From the NCBI GenBank assembly GCA_964402505.1, contig CAYOCP010000008.1, forward strand, positions 1-64,000: a stretch of 64,000 nucleotides of DNA. Direction: 5' to 3'. This DNA comes from SLRI01 sp964402505 (GTDB lineage Bacteria > Pseudomonadota > Alphaproteobacteria > Geminicoccales > Geminicoccaceae). Below are positions 1-11,262 of this stretch, piece after piece. How positions within the stretch are numbered: position 1 is the first letter of the stretch; every line of letters begins with the position of its first letter. Below the pieces are notes generated by a model that was not told the origin of the DNA, ran no database searches, and worked only from the letters and a program-made list of their open reading frames with translations. Position numbers and translations under genes: made by a program.

Positions 1-410
1 CCCACGGCCGCGAGGTCGTCGTTGGTGTGCGGGTAGAACGCCCAGTCCTGGTGCCATTCGACCGCAGCACCGTAGCCCGCGGCCTTCATGTTGAGCTTGG
101 AGGTGTCGAAGCGCAGCACGGGATGGACGAGCTCCCGGAGGATCGCGACGATCGCCGGATGTCGGGCGATCTTCGCGTAGACCTCGTGCTGGGCGTGCGG
201 GGTCTTGATCCGGCGCACCCGGGGCTCTGCAGCGCTGTGGCTCGGCTCGAGGTCATAGATCTCGTCGTGGGCCTGAACGAGGCGCGCTCGCGCGACGAAG
301 TCGTCGGTCACGGCGCGCAGCTCCTCGACCTCGCCCTTCGAGAGGACGCTCTCGACGACGAGGAAGCCGTCCCGACGATAGGCTTCGATCTGCTCAGTGC
401 TCAACTGCAC
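1..410 (-). CDS. Phytanoyl-CoA dioxygenase (PhyH) family protein, C-terminus cut off by the window edge
   Basis: Only the first ~136 codons lie in the window. The translation has the N-terminal half of a PhyH-type Fe(II)/2-oxoglutarate oxygenase: a helical start (EQIEAYRRDGFLVVE), then a WHQDW segment in which His120 and Asp122 form the iron-binding HxD pair. The second iron histidine and the 2-oxoglutarate arginine would be beyond the edge. I chose the GTG at 410-408 because a GAGGGAG ribosome site sits six bases upstream; an ATG at 415 is in another frame and meets a stop after four codons. Members hydroxylate varied small substrates, so the substrate is unknown. The gene is divergent from a TRAP transporter, which suggests a shared substrate or control. 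Confidence 0.85.
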   Translation of the reverse strand, partial: MQLSTEQIEAYRRDGFLVVESVLSKGEVEELRAVTDDFVARARLVQAHDEIYDLEPSHSAAEPRVRRIKTPHAQHEVYAKIARHPAIVAILRELVHPVLRFDTSKLNMKAAGYGAAVEWHQDWAFYPHTNDDLAAV

Positions 411-470
411 GACATGCTCCCTCTTCGACGTCCGAAATTTTGGGCAAAGCGTGCCGGGGGTGCAGAGGAA

Positions 471-521
471 CGTCAACCTCTATCGCCCGAGCCGACACCG
501 ACCAGGCGATAGAGGTTGACG
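471..521. promoter_or_regulatory. Perfect 17-bp inverted repeat in the phyH/TRAP divergent region
   Basis: The arms at 471-487 and 505-521 are perfect reverse complements (core GTCAACCTCTATCGCC), separated by 17 bases. The repeat lies between the start codons at 410 (minus) and 596 (plus). Each arm contains an outward-facing TTGACG, which resembles a -35 hexamer, but I see no convincing -10 at the right distance. It could be an operator for a dimeric regulator of both units, or a strong hairpin in a leader RNA. Confidence 0.6.
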
Positions 522-595
522 GTCTCGCGGGCTTCATGCCAAGCCTTGCGCCGCGACGAGAACGCGACCTTTTCAAGAAATCCGGGGGAGGCGAG

Positions 596-1639
596 ATGAT
601 GAAGCGATCGATCGCGGCCGTTCTTCTGGGCGCCGCGGCGGCGGTGACGCTGCAGGTGGCGAGCGCTGGTGCTGCGGAGGTCTGGAAGGTGCAGACCTCG
701 ATGACGGCCGGCGAAAGCTATTACCAGAACATCGAGGAGCACTGGCTGCCCAAGCTCGAGGCGATGACCAAAGGCGAGCTCACCATCGAGCTCACGCCCG
801 TGGGCTCGGTCGTGCCTTACAACGAGACCATGGACGCCATCGCGCTCGGGGTCCTGCAGGGGGACATCACCTCGACCTCCTATTTCACCGGCCGCAGCAA
901 GGCCTTCTCGGTGATGGGCGATCTCATCGCCGGATACGACCGGCCCGAGCAGATCTCGCTCTTCTGCTACCATGGCGGCGGGCGCGAGCTCCTGCAGGAG
1001 CTCTATGACGAGTTCACCGATGGCCAAGTGAAGGTCATCGGCTGCGGCACCCCGGCGCGCGAGGCCTTCGTCTCGCGCGTGCCGATTCGCGGTGTCGCCG
1101 ATCTCGAGGGCAAGAAGGTGCGCTCGCCGGAAGGCCTTGCGGCCGAGGTCTTCAAGCGCGCCGGCGCCGCCCCGGTCGGCCTGCCGGCGGCCGAGACCTA
1201 CACGAGCGTCGACAAGGGCGTGGTCGACGCGGCCGACTTCAGCTCGTACTCGATGAACGATAGCCTGGGCTTCCAGCAGATCGCCAAGTATCCGATCTAT
1301 CCGGGCATCCACTCGATGCCGGTCCTGCAGTTCACCGTGAACAAGGCCGCCTACGACGCGCTCGACGAGAGCCAGCAGGTGATCCTCGACGTCTGGTACC
1401 GGGCGATGATCAACGACCTTCGTCTGATGAACGACATGACCGACCAGGAGCTGGTCGCCCGCGACCGCGCCGACCCCAGCATCGAGGTGATCGATTGGCC
1501 GCAGGAGGAGCGCGACAAGTTTCGCGCCATCGCCCGGGAGGCCTGGGCCGAGTACGTCGCCGGCGACCCGCTCGCCGAGAAGGCGCTCCAGGCCAATCTC
1601 GACTTCATGAAGCAGGTCGGGCTGCTCCAGGCCGACTGA
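596..1639 (+). CDS. dctP: TRAP transporter substrate-binding protein, DctP family
   Basis: This 347-residue periplasmic binding protein captures a small organic acid, or a similar ligand, and delivers it to the DctQM permease encoded just downstream. Residues 1 to about 27 form a signal peptide (KR, hydrophobic stretch, small residues ending AGA). Arg176 in KKVRSPEG is in the place of the conserved arginine that salt-bridges the ligand carboxylate in this family. The segment E200-TYTSVDKGVVDAAD matches the usual family hinge. The ATG at 596 follows a GGGGGAG site; a second ATG at 599 is possible. Reading the frame further upstream would run through the inverted repeat and bury the signal peptide, so I reject that. 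The ligand cannot be read from sequence. Confidence 0.93.
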   Translation: MMKRSIAAVLLGAAAAVTLQVASAGAAEVWKVQTSMTAGESYYQNIEEHWLPKLEAMTKGELTIELTPVGSVVPYNETMDAIALGVLQGDITSTSYFTGRSKAFSVMGDLIAGYDRPEQISLFCYHGGGRELLQELYDEFTDGQVKVIGCGTPAREAFVSRVPIRGVADLEGKKVRSPEGLAAEVFKRAGAAPVGLPAAETYTSVDKGVVDAADFSSYSMNDSLGFQQIAKYPIYPGIHSMPVLQFTVNKAAYDALDESQQVILDVWYRAMINDLRLMNDMTDQELVARDRADPSIEVIDWPQEERDKFRAIAREAWAEYVAGDPLAEKALQANLDFMKQVGLLQAD

Positions 1640-1721
1640 TCGGGATCGGCGGCGGGTACATTCGGTCACTCGCCGCCGCCTTCCGTCCGGCATCCTTCGA
1701 CGACCTCGGGAGAGGCCGCCC

Positions 1722-2204
1722 GTGCAGGCGATCGAGACCCTCAATCTCTGGCTCGGCAAGCAGGTCGCCTGGCTCTATCTCGGCGCCGTCATCGTCACCT
1801 TCTACGAGGTCGTGGCACGCTACGTGTTCAACGCGCCGACCACCTGGGCGTTCGAGGTCACGATCTTCCTCTGCGCCGCCGGCTACATGCTCTCGGGCGC
1901 CCATGTGACCGCGCGAGATCAGCACATCGCGATCACCAGCGTGGTCGAGATCGCCGGCCCGCGACTGCGCTGGTGGATGCGGCTCGTCTCGCTGCTCGTC
2001 GGACTCTTCGCCATGGCGGGCCTCATCCATGGCGGGTGGCGGTCGGGCTTTCACGCGTTCAGGATCTGGGAGCGCACCGGCAGCGCCTACAACGCGCCGA
2101 CCCCTGCCCTCATCAAGCCGATCATCACGATCGCCGCCATCCTCGTGCTGCTGCAGCTCGCGGTGCAGCTCGTCCGCCATTTCAGGCCGCGCCACGACCC
2201 CTGA
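1722..2204 (+). CDS. dctQ: TRAP transporter small permease, DctQ family
   Basis: A 160-residue integral membrane protein with about four hydrophobic helices, the normal architecture of the small TRAP subunit. The motif REVEVAR-like FYEVVARYVFNAP followed by W-x-FEV is the DctQ signature. It pairs with the large permease DctM to drive sodium-coupled import of substrate brought by the binding protein. The start is GTG at 1722, about 80 bases after dctP. The gene lies between dctP and dctM, and the spacing suggests one transcript. Confidence 0.9.
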   Translation: MQAIETLNLWLGKQVAWLYLGAVIVTFYEVVARYVFNAPTTWAFEVTIFLCAAGYMLSGAHVTARDQHIAITSVVEIAGPRLRWWMRLVSLLVGLFAMAGLIHGGWRSGFHAFRIWERTGSAYNAPTPALIKPIITIAAILVLLQLAVQLVRHFRPRHDP

Positions 2205-2240
2205 CCGAGCGCTCGTCCTCCAGCCTGCGGGAGCCCGGCC

Positions 2241-3557
2241 TTGGGCATCGAGACCATCACCGTCCTGATCATCGCCGTCATGCTGGCCTTCATGCTGCTC
2301 GGCGTGCCGCTGGCCTGGACGACGATGGCGCTGGCCGTGGGCTGCACGCTGATCTGGCTCGGGCCGGCGGGCCTGCCGCTGGTCGCGAGCCGGGTCTACG
2401 GCTTCATCAACGAGTACGTGCTCGTCGCCGTGCCGCTCTTCGTCTTCATGGCCTGCGTGCTCGAGCGATCCGGGGTGGCGCACGATCTCTACGACGCGAT
2501 GCGCGTCTTCGCCGGCCGGCTGCCGGGCGGGGTGGCCGTGCAGACGACCCTGGTCGCCATCGTCATGGCGGCGATGACCGGCATCATCGGCGGCGAGATC
2601 GTGCTGCTCGGCCTGATCGCCCTGCCGCAGATGCTGCGCCTCGGCTACGACCAGAAGCTCGCCATTGGCACGATCTGCGCCGGCGGCTCGCTCGGCACCA
2701 TGCTGCCGCCGTCGGTGGTGCTGATCGTCTACGGCCTCACCGCCGGCGTCTCGATCGGCGATCTCTTCATCGGCGGTGTCCTGCCGGGCCTTCTCCTCGC
2801 CGGCTTCTACATCACCTACATCGTGATCCGCTCGGTGCTCGATCCGGCGCTCGCGCCGCAACTGCCGGCGGACCAGATCGATATCCCGCTCCTCGAGAAG
2901 CTGAGGCTGCTGAAGGGCCTGATCCTGCCGATCCTGATCATCGTCTGGGTCCTGGGCTCGATCTATGGCGGCATCGCCAGCGTCACCGAAGCGGCCGGGG
3001 TCGGTGCCGTGGCAGCGCTCCTCGCCGCCGCCGTGCGCGGCGAGTTCAGCACCACCCTCCTCTGGGAGGCGATGCAGCGGACGATGTCGACGGTCGGAAT
3101 CATCATCTGGCTGACGCTCGGCGCCAACGCCTTCATCGGCATCTACAACATCATGGGCGGCACCCGCTATCTCTCGGGCGCCATCGCCGGCCTGCCGCTC
3201 GAGCCCTGGCAGATCGTCATCGTGATGATGCTCATCCTCTTCGTGCTCGGCATGGTGCTCGACTGGATCGGCATCACGCTCCTGACCATGCCGATCTTCG
3301 TGCCGGTGATCATCGACATGGGCTATGATCCGGTCTGGTTCGGCATCCTCTTCTGCATGAACATGCAGTGCAGCTTCCTCACCCCGCCTTTCGGCCCGGC
3401 CGCCTTCTACCTGAAATCGGTGGCCCCGCCGCACATCCAGCTGCAGACCATCTTCGGAGCGCTTCTGCCCTTCATCGGCATGCAGATCCTGGCCCTGGCC
3501 TTCCTCCTCCTCTTCCCCGGGCTGGCGCTCTGGCTGCCCAGCCTCATGCGCGGATGA
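2241..3557 (+). CDS. dctM: TRAP transporter large permease, DctM family
   Basis: A 438-residue, highly hydrophobic protein with roughly 12 membrane segments, which is the translocating subunit of a TRAP importer. Family hallmarks are visible: GGEIVLLGLIALPQML, the glycine-rich ICAGGSLGTMLPPS loop, and a second-half repeat ending in NMQCSFLTPPFGPAAFYLK. I chose TTG at 2241 because a GGGAG site lies seven bases upstream and the start sits exactly before the first hydrophobic helix. It follows dctQ by 36 bases. The variants STLTPP and GPAAFYLK are common in TRAP systems for keto or aromatic acids, but this does not fix the substrate. Confidence 0.92.
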   Translation: MGIETITVLIIAVMLAFMLLGVPLAWTTMALAVGCTLIWLGPAGLPLVASRVYGFINEYVLVAVPLFVFMACVLERSGVAHDLYDAMRVFAGRLPGGVAVQTTLVAIVMAAMTGIIGGEIVLLGLIALPQMLRLGYDQKLAIGTICAGGSLGTMLPPSVVLIVYGLTAGVSIGDLFIGGVLPGLLLAGFYITYIVIRSVLDPALAPQLPADQIDIPLLEKLRLLKGLILPILIIVWVLGSIYGGIASVTEAAGVGAVAALLAAAVRGEFSTTLLWEAMQRTMSTVGIIIWLTLGANAFIGIYNIMGGTRYLSGAIAGLPLEPWQIVIVMMLILFVLGMVLDWIGITLLTMPIFVPVIIDMGYDPVWFGILFCMNMQCSFLTPPFGPAAFYLKSVAPPHIQLQTIFGALLPFIGMQILALAFLLLFPGLALWLPSLMRG

Positions 3558-3564
3558 TCCGGCG

Positions 3565-4434
3565 ATGATCACCGATTGCCACGTCAATATCTGGAACGAC
3601 GATCAGGTCCTGCCCCACTACAGGACGCAGCTCGCCCGCGTGCGCGAGAAGGCCGTGCCCGACAAGGCGGACGCCGAAACGCTGATCCGCGCCATGGCGC
3701 CCGTGGACCGGGCCATCGTCTTCACCCTCGGCTATGCCGAGAGCCTCGGCATCGACGGCGACGACCGGGTGACCGCCGATGCGGTCCGGCGCCATCCCGA
3801 GAAGCTCACCGGCTTCGCCTATGTGGATCCGCGGCGGCCGGACTGCCTCGAGCGGCTGCGGCACGCGGTCGAGGATCTGGGCCTCGTCGGCGTCAAGTAC
3901 GGGCCCATCTACAACGGGGTGCCGCTCGACGATCCGAGGCTCGAGCCGATCTTCTCCTACTGCGAGAAGAACGACCTGCCCATCACCATGCACATGGGCA
4001 CGACATACACGCGCCTCTACGCCGCCGAGCTCGGCCGGCCCCTGGCGGTCGAGGCGGTGGCGCTCGCCTATCCGGACCTCAAGCTGGTGATGGCGCACAT
4101 GGGCCACCCCTGGTTCGAGGAGTGCATCGCGGTCATCAGAAAGCAACCCAACGTCTATGCCGAAATCTCGGCGATCTACTACCGGCGCTGGCAATTCTAC
4201 AACGTGATGCTGGCGATCGAGGAGTATCGGGTCGCCGACAAGATCTTCTTCGGCAGCGACTTCCCCTTCTCGACGCCCGCGGAGGGAATCGAGCTGACGA
4301 GGGCGGTGCGCCGGATCGGCGGCACGGACGGCCTGCCGCGCGTCGCCGGGGAGACGGTCCAGCGGATCATCGAGAGCGACCCCTTCGCCCACTGGTGGCA
4401 CGGCGGTATCGAAGCCGCCCGCCCGCGGGGCTGA
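3565..4434 (+). CDS. Amidohydrolase-2 (TIM-barrel metal-dependent hydrolase) family protein
   Basis: A 289-residue protein of the amidohydrolase-2 group, whose members hydrolyse or decarboxylate cyclic and aromatic acids and lactones. The barrel signatures are a first-strand TDCHVN (His6), HMG at the mid barrel, AHMGHPW near residue 176 and GSDFP near residue 231, which supplies the catalytic aspartate. The usual first-strand HxH is HxN here, so metal use may differ from the classical enzymes. It starts seven bases after dctM, so it is almost certainly the last gene of the TRAP operon and probably acts on the imported compound. It converges on dodecin with only three bases between stops. Confidence 0.85.
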   Translation: MITDCHVNIWNDDQVLPHYRTQLARVREKAVPDKADAETLIRAMAPVDRAIVFTLGYAESLGIDGDDRVTADAVRRHPEKLTGFAYVDPRRPDCLERLRHAVEDLGLVGVKYGPIYNGVPLDDPRLEPIFSYCEKNDLPITMHMGTTYTRLYAAELGRPLAVEAVALAYPDLKLVMAHMGHPWFEECIAVIRKQPNVYAEISAIYYRRWQFYNVMLAIEEYRVADKIFFGSDFPFSTPAEGIELTRAVRRIGGTDGLPRVAGETVQRIIESDPFAHWWHGGIEAARPRG

Positions 4435-4437
4435 GGG

Positions 4438-4656
4438 TCAGTCGGCGCCGTCGTTCAGGGTGAACCCCACCTTGAGCATCACCTGCCAGTGGGCGATCTT
4501 GCCGTCCGCTATGACACCTCGGGTCTCGACCACCTCGAACCAGCGCAGGTCGTCGAGCGTCTGGCTGGCGCGGTGGATGGCGTTCCGGGTGGCATCCTCG
4601 ATGCTTTCCGGCGAGGAGCCGACGAGATCGATCACCTTGTAGACGTGCTTGCTCAT
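4438..4656 (-). CDS. Dodecin, flavin-binding storage protein
   Basis: A 72-residue protein matching dodecins over its full length: KVIDLVGSSPESIEDA at the N-terminus, then LRWFEVVETRGVI with the flavin-stacking tryptophan, and a C-terminal HWQVMLKVGF strand. Dodecins form hollow dodecamers that bind flavin pairs and are thought to buffer free flavin. The ATG at 4656 has a strong GGGAGG site. It is transcribed toward the amidohydrolase gene, and its own upstream neighbour is the EamA permease gene on the same strand. Confidence 0.95.
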   Translation of the reverse strand: MSKHVYKVIDLVGSSPESIEDATRNAIHRASQTLDDLRWFEVVETRGVIADGKIAHWQVMLKVGFTLNDGAD

Positions 4657-4725
4657 GAAAGAGCCTCCCTCGGTGGATCGGTGCAGTCTAGACCGGACGG
4701 GGAAGCCGGGCCAGATCGGCCGGCC

Positions 4726-5025
4726 TCAGTCCGGGGTGCCGAGAAGAACCGCCAGGATTTCCCGGCGTTCCCGGTCGATCTCGCCTTCGGCCACCGGGCG
4801 GCCGGCGCGGCGGTACCAGTAGGCCGCGTTGGCGAGGTCGCCCTCCTCGCGATGCAGATGGGCATGGACCCAGGCGTGGGTCGGATCGGCCTCGTCCTTC
4901 TGGACGATGGAATGAGCCCGCCGCCAGTCCCCCTTGGCGGCGAACCACAAGGCCTGGACCGGGCCCGCGAGGGCCTGAGGTGGGGTCGGATCGGCGAGGC
5001 TCTTCCGGAATTCGGCCGGGGTCAT
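4726..5025 (-). CDS. Possible independent translation of the small soluble domain (nested in the EamA frame)
   Basis: Ninety-nine residues beginning at the ATG 5025-5023, in the same frame as the EamA gene. The site AAAGGGAGA at 5033-5041, seven bases upstream, is among the best ribosome-binding sites in the window and would be pointless inside a simple fusion. The protein is soluble and helical, with a TPR-like GDWRRAH...EEGDLANAAYWYRRAG pattern. Its function is unknown. Either the permease stop codon was lost recently, giving fusion plus free domain, or both forms are used. Confidence 0.5.
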   Translation of the reverse strand: MTPAEFRKSLADPTPPQALAGPVQALWFAAKGDWRRAHSIVQKDEADPTHAWVHAHLHREEGDLANAAYWYRRAGRPVAEGEIDRERREILAVLLGTPD

Positions 5026-5946
5026 GATGGTATCTCCCTTTGCGGATGGGGCGGCAGCGCCGCCGCGCTGCCGGAAGTGCCAGAGGACGAGGCCGCTGAG
5101 CACGACGATCGAGGCCCCGAGCCAGGTTCCGCCGTCGGGGAAATCGCCGAAGACGGACCAGCCGAGCGCGGTCGCCGTGACCAGCGAGAGATAGGTGAAG
5201 GGGGCGAGGCTGGCAGCCGGGGCGAAGTCGTGGGCCCGGGTCAAGAGCAGGTGGCCGGTGCAGGTGGCGGTGCCGATCGCGAGAAGCAGCAGCGCCTGGC
5301 CCGGCGTCGGCCAGACCCAGACGAAGGGCATGATCAAGGAGAGCGCCGCACCGGCGACGATCGAGGTGATGGAGAGGGTGACGTCGGCGGGGCTCGAGCC
5401 CGCGAGCTTGCGGGTGATGATCAAATAGAGGGAGAAGCAGAGGCCGGCAGCGAGCGGCAGGAGGGCGGCGATGTCGACGCCGCTGCCGCCCGGTCGGATG
5501 ATGACGAGGGCACCGGCGAAGCCGAGGCCGACCGCGATCCATTCGGCGGTGCCGACCCGCTCACCGAGGAGCCAGGGCGCAAGCGCCGTGACCGCGAGCG
5601 GGGCGATGAAGATGAGGGAAAGGGCCTCGGCGAGCGGCACCACCCGGACCCCGGTGACGAAGAGCAGGTTGGCGGCGAGGATGGCGACCGACCGCAGCAC
5701 CTGCAGGCCGGGCCGGGCGACACGGAAGGCGATGGGACCGCGGCGCCAGAGGACCACCGGCACCAGCAGCACGGCGTTGCCGAGAAATCGCGCCCAGGCG
5801 ATCTGCAGGACCGGCAGGCTGGCGACCAGATATTTGGCCATGGCATCGTTGATCGGCATGATGATCTGCACGGCGATCATCATCGAGATGCCGATCGCGG
5901 CGCCATCGGCGAGTGCTGCGCGGGTCGGCCGTGCCTCAGCCCGCAT
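4726..5946 (-). CDS. EamA/DMT-superfamily permease fused in frame to a small soluble domain
   Basis: The first ~307 residues are a ten-helix EamA transporter (two repeats of five helices, e.g. INDAMAKYLV, ARFLGNAVLL, LGERVGTAEWIAVGLGF). After the last helix the frame continues through a short linker without a stop into ~99 residues (MTPAEFRKSL ... LHREEGDLANAAYWYRRAG) that I know only as a separate small soluble protein in related bacteria. A consensus ribosome site precedes that second methionine, so the tail may also be made alone. I start at the ATG 5946 because GAGGGAG lies nine bases upstream; in-frame methionines at 6003 and earlier lack such a site. The exported compound is unknown. 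Confidence 0.85.
   Translation of the reverse strand: MRAEARPTRAALADGAAIGISMMIAVQIIMPINDAMAKYLVASLPVLQIAWARFLGNAVLLVPVVLWRRGPIAFRVARPGLQVLRSVAILAANLLFVTGVRVVPLAEALSLIFIAPLAVTALAPWLLGERVGTAEWIAVGLGFAGALVIIRPGGSGVDIAALLPLAAGLCFSLYLIITRKLAGSSPADVTLSITSIVAGAALSLIMPFVWVWPTPGQALLLLAIGTATCTGHLLLTRAHDFAPAASLAPFTYLSLVTATALGWSVFGDFPDGGTWLGASIVVLSGLVLWHFRQRGGAAAPSAKGDTIMTPAEFRKSLADPTPPQALAGPVQALWFAAKGDWRRAHSIVQKDEADPTHAWVHAHLHREEGDLANAAYWYRRAGRPVAEGEIDRERREILAVLLGTPD
5033..5041 (-). promoter_or_regulatory. Internal ribosome-binding site within the EamA fusion gene
   Basis: The minus strand reads AAAGGGAGA seven bases before an in-frame ATG at 5025. The spacing and sequence are consensus for translation initiation. 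Confidence 0.6.
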
Positions 5947-6137
5947 CGAAGCCTGCTCCCTCGGGCCGCGTCGCGCATTGAACTGGTGCACGAAAGCCGT
6001 CATGATGCGTTTCGAGCAAACGTCCTCCAGGCATTGGTCCAGGCGCCGGCGGGGTCGGGGAGCTCGCAATCAGGGGAAACGGTTCGGCTCCCCAGGTCAT
6101 CGGGTCGGGCGCCGAGGCAGGATCGGGAAGAGGGCAC

Positions 6138-7229
<1,092 letters not shown>

Positions 7230-7234
7230 GCACC

Positions 7235-7255
7235 CGCGGCGCCGCCCTCGCCGCG
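7235..7255. terminator. Hairpin between convergent ABC ATPase and glmS
   Basis: CGCGGCG (7235-7241) pairs with CGCCGCG (7249-7255) around a seven-base loop, in the 39-base gap between two convergent stops. There is no T-run, so it is a candidate bidirectional terminator only. Confidence 0.4.
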
Positions 7256-7268
7256 AGCCCGGGCGGGC

Positions 7269-9110
<1,842 letters not shown>

Positions 9111-9240
9111 GGCTCCGTCTCCCGCAGTCCTCGCCTGCCCGCAGCCGCCACCCGCCGGCGATGGCAGGGCGGTGCGCGCGTCACGTTCCTCAGGCTCGCC
9201 CAAAGGGAGTGCCATCGTCAATCGTCGCGAGCAGGCCCCG

Positions 9241-11223
9241 TCAGGTGCCAGCAGCGGCGGCGAGAGCCCTCTGTCGCTCGACCACGCCCTGCATCTGCCT
9301 CACCATCATCGGCTGGCCCGCATAGAAGCCCTGCACGAGATCGCAGCCCTCGTCGCGCAGGAGCTCGAGCTGCCCCTGGCTCTCGACCCCTTCGGCGCAG
9401 GCCAGAAGGCCGAGCTCGTGCGCCAGCGCCACGACCGAGCGGACGATCGCCCCGGCGTGGCGCGAGCGCCCGCTCCGGCGGATGATCGACTGATCGATCT
9501 TGAGCTTGTCGAAGGGGAACATCTGCAGGTAGCCGAGCCCGGCATAGCCCGTGCCGAAATCGTCGAGGGCGATGCCGAGACCGAGCCGCTTGAGCTGCAA
9601 GAGGACGTCGAGCGTCGTCTCGGTGTCCTCGATCAGCACACCCTCGGTGATCTCGAGCTCGAGCCGGCCGGGATCCGTTCCCGTCCGCTCGAGCGTGTCC
9701 CGGACCACGTCGACGAAGTCCAGGCTCGCGAGGTCGGTCGGCGAGAGATTGACGGAGATGCGCAGGTCGCCCAGCCGGCGGCTGTCGATGCAGGCCTGGC
9801 GCAGCACCCAGCGACCGAGCGGAACGACGAGCCCGGTGCGCTCGGCGACCGGTATGAAGCGGGCGGGAGAGATGAAGCCGTGATCCTGGTGATGCCAGCG
9901 CAGAAGCGCTTCGGCACCGACATAGCGACCGCTGCGCAGCGCCAGTTGCGGCTGATAGGCGAGTGCCAGCCGGTTCTCCTCGATAGCGGCGCGGAGCTCC
10001 TCCTCGAGCCGCCGCATGGTCCGCGCCTCGAGGTCCATGCCGTCCATGAAGAGATGGGTCGTGCGGCCGTGGCGGCGGCCGCGGCTGATCGCGACTTCCG
10101 CGCGCCTGACGCAGATATCGGGGTCGCGATCGCCGGGTGCAATCTCGTAGACTCCGATATGACAGGTGATGCGAAGGCTCTCCTCGGGCACCGAGAAGGG
10201 CTCCTCGAGCGCGCTCTCGAGCCTTTGCGTGAGCTCCAGGATCGGGTCGAACGGCAGGGCGGCGGGGCGCAGAAGGCAGAACTCGGCGCCGCCGATCCGG
10301 CCGATCACGTCACCCTCGCGGGCACAGACCCTGATGCGCTCGGCCACCTGGCGGATCACGCTGTCGCCCGCCGTGGCCCCGTAAGCCTCGTTGACGCCGC
10401 GAACCCGGTCGATGGCGATGACCAGCAGCACGGGGCGCCCCTCGGCACCGTCTCCCTGGCGCAGACGGGCGGCGAGCAGCCGCAGGCAGGCGGAGCGGTT
10501 CGGCAGGCCCGTCAGATCGTCGTGCCGGTCGACGAAGCCGAGCCGATCGCGCGCTTTGACCGCGTCGGTAATGTCGATCGCGACACCACGAAAGCCGCCG
10601 AAGACGTTGCCGTTCCACCTCGGACGGCCGATCAGGCGGAGTGTCCGCCCCTCCTCGCCGGCTCCAGCGAGGCCGACCTCGACCTCGCGGAACGACCGCC
10701 GGCCGGCCATGGCCAGAGCGATCGCGCGCTCGCCCCGCTCGCCCAGCGCAGGACCCAGGACGTCGATCCAGGTGCGGCCGAGCGCTTCGGCCGGGAGCAG
10801 GCCGAGGCTGCGCTCGAAGCCGTCGGAGAGGAGCGTGAGCCGGCCGGCCTCGTCGGCCTCCCAAAGGAACTCCACGCCGGCGTGGGATGCCTCCTCGGGC
10901 AGGGCTCCCACGCCCGGCCCGGCAGGCGTCATCTGTCGTGCCCGGTGCCAGAAGAAGCCGAGAGCGAGAAGGCCCCCCATGCCGCTGATGGCGATGGCGA
11001 CCAGGCGTGATTCGAGGGATGCTCCCGGCTGACCAGCGCCCTCGCCCGCCGGCCAGCCGGGCAGGAGGCAGGCGAGCGCGACGCCGGCCGCGAGGATGGC
11101 GAGCGGCAGCAAGACGATGTGGTCGGCCCACGCTCTTCGCCCGACGGGTGCCGACGGTGCCTCGAGCGGCTCGATCGGCGAGGACGATGGGCTCAGGGAT
11201 GGCTGGCTCAGGGAACTCTCCAC
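9241..11223 (-). CDS. Membrane-anchored PAS-GGDEF-EAL protein (cyclic-di-GMP signalling)
   Basis: 660 residues. Two hydrophobic helices lie near residues 36-56 and 74-93, followed by a PAS-like sensor (about 112-240), GGDEF (about 245-400) and EAL (about 405-655). The diguanylate cyclase motif is changed to GGAEF, in RIGGAEFC near residue 308, so synthesis is probably lost. The phosphodiesterase half keeps EALLRW, ISVNLSP, EITEG, DDFGTGY, KLKID and AEGVES, so cyclic-di-GMP breakdown is likely. The GGDEF half may instead sense GTP. It sits between lolA and glmS without an obvious operon partner. A CtrA-like motif lies just upstream of its start. Confidence 0.92.
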   Translation of the reverse strand: MESSLSQPSLSPSSSPIEPLEAPSAPVGRRAWADHIVLLPLAILAAGVALACLLPGWPAGEGAGQPGASLESRLVAIAISGMGGLLALGFFWHRARQMTPAGPGVGALPEEASHAGVEFLWEADEAGRLTLLSDGFERSLGLLPAEALGRTWIDVLGPALGERGERAIALAMAGRRSFREVEVGLAGAGEEGRTLRLIGRPRWNGNVFGGFRGVAIDITDAVKARDRLGFVDRHDDLTGLPNRSACLRLLAARLRQGDGAEGRPVLLVIAIDRVRGVNEAYGATAGDSVIRQVAERIRVCAREGDVIGRIGGAEFCLLRPAALPFDPILELTQRLESALEEPFSVPEESLRITCHIGVYEIAPGDRDPDICVRRAEVAISRGRRHGRTTHLFMDGMDLEARTMRRLEEELRAAIEENRLALAYQPQLALRSGRYVGAEALLRWHHQDHGFISPARFIPVAERTGLVVPLGRWVLRQACIDSRRLGDLRISVNLSPTDLASLDFVDVVRDTLERTGTDPGRLELEITEGVLIEDTETTLDVLLQLKRLGLGIALDDFGTGYAGLGYLQMFPFDKLKIDQSIIRRSGRSRHAGAIVRSVVALAHELGLLACAEGVESQGQLELLRDEGCDLVQGFYAGQPMMVRQMQGVVERQRALAAAAGT

Positions 11224-11262
11224 GTGACAGCGGCAGCGCCCGCGGAGCCTGCACGAAACCCC

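Noticed and set aside
1605..3587. A 660-codon open frame on the minus strand across the first TRAP operon
   Set aside because: It is antisense to dctQM and has a His/Asp/Arg/Gln-rich composition typical of the reverse frame of GC-rich membrane-protein genes. Many similar shadows occur throughout the window.
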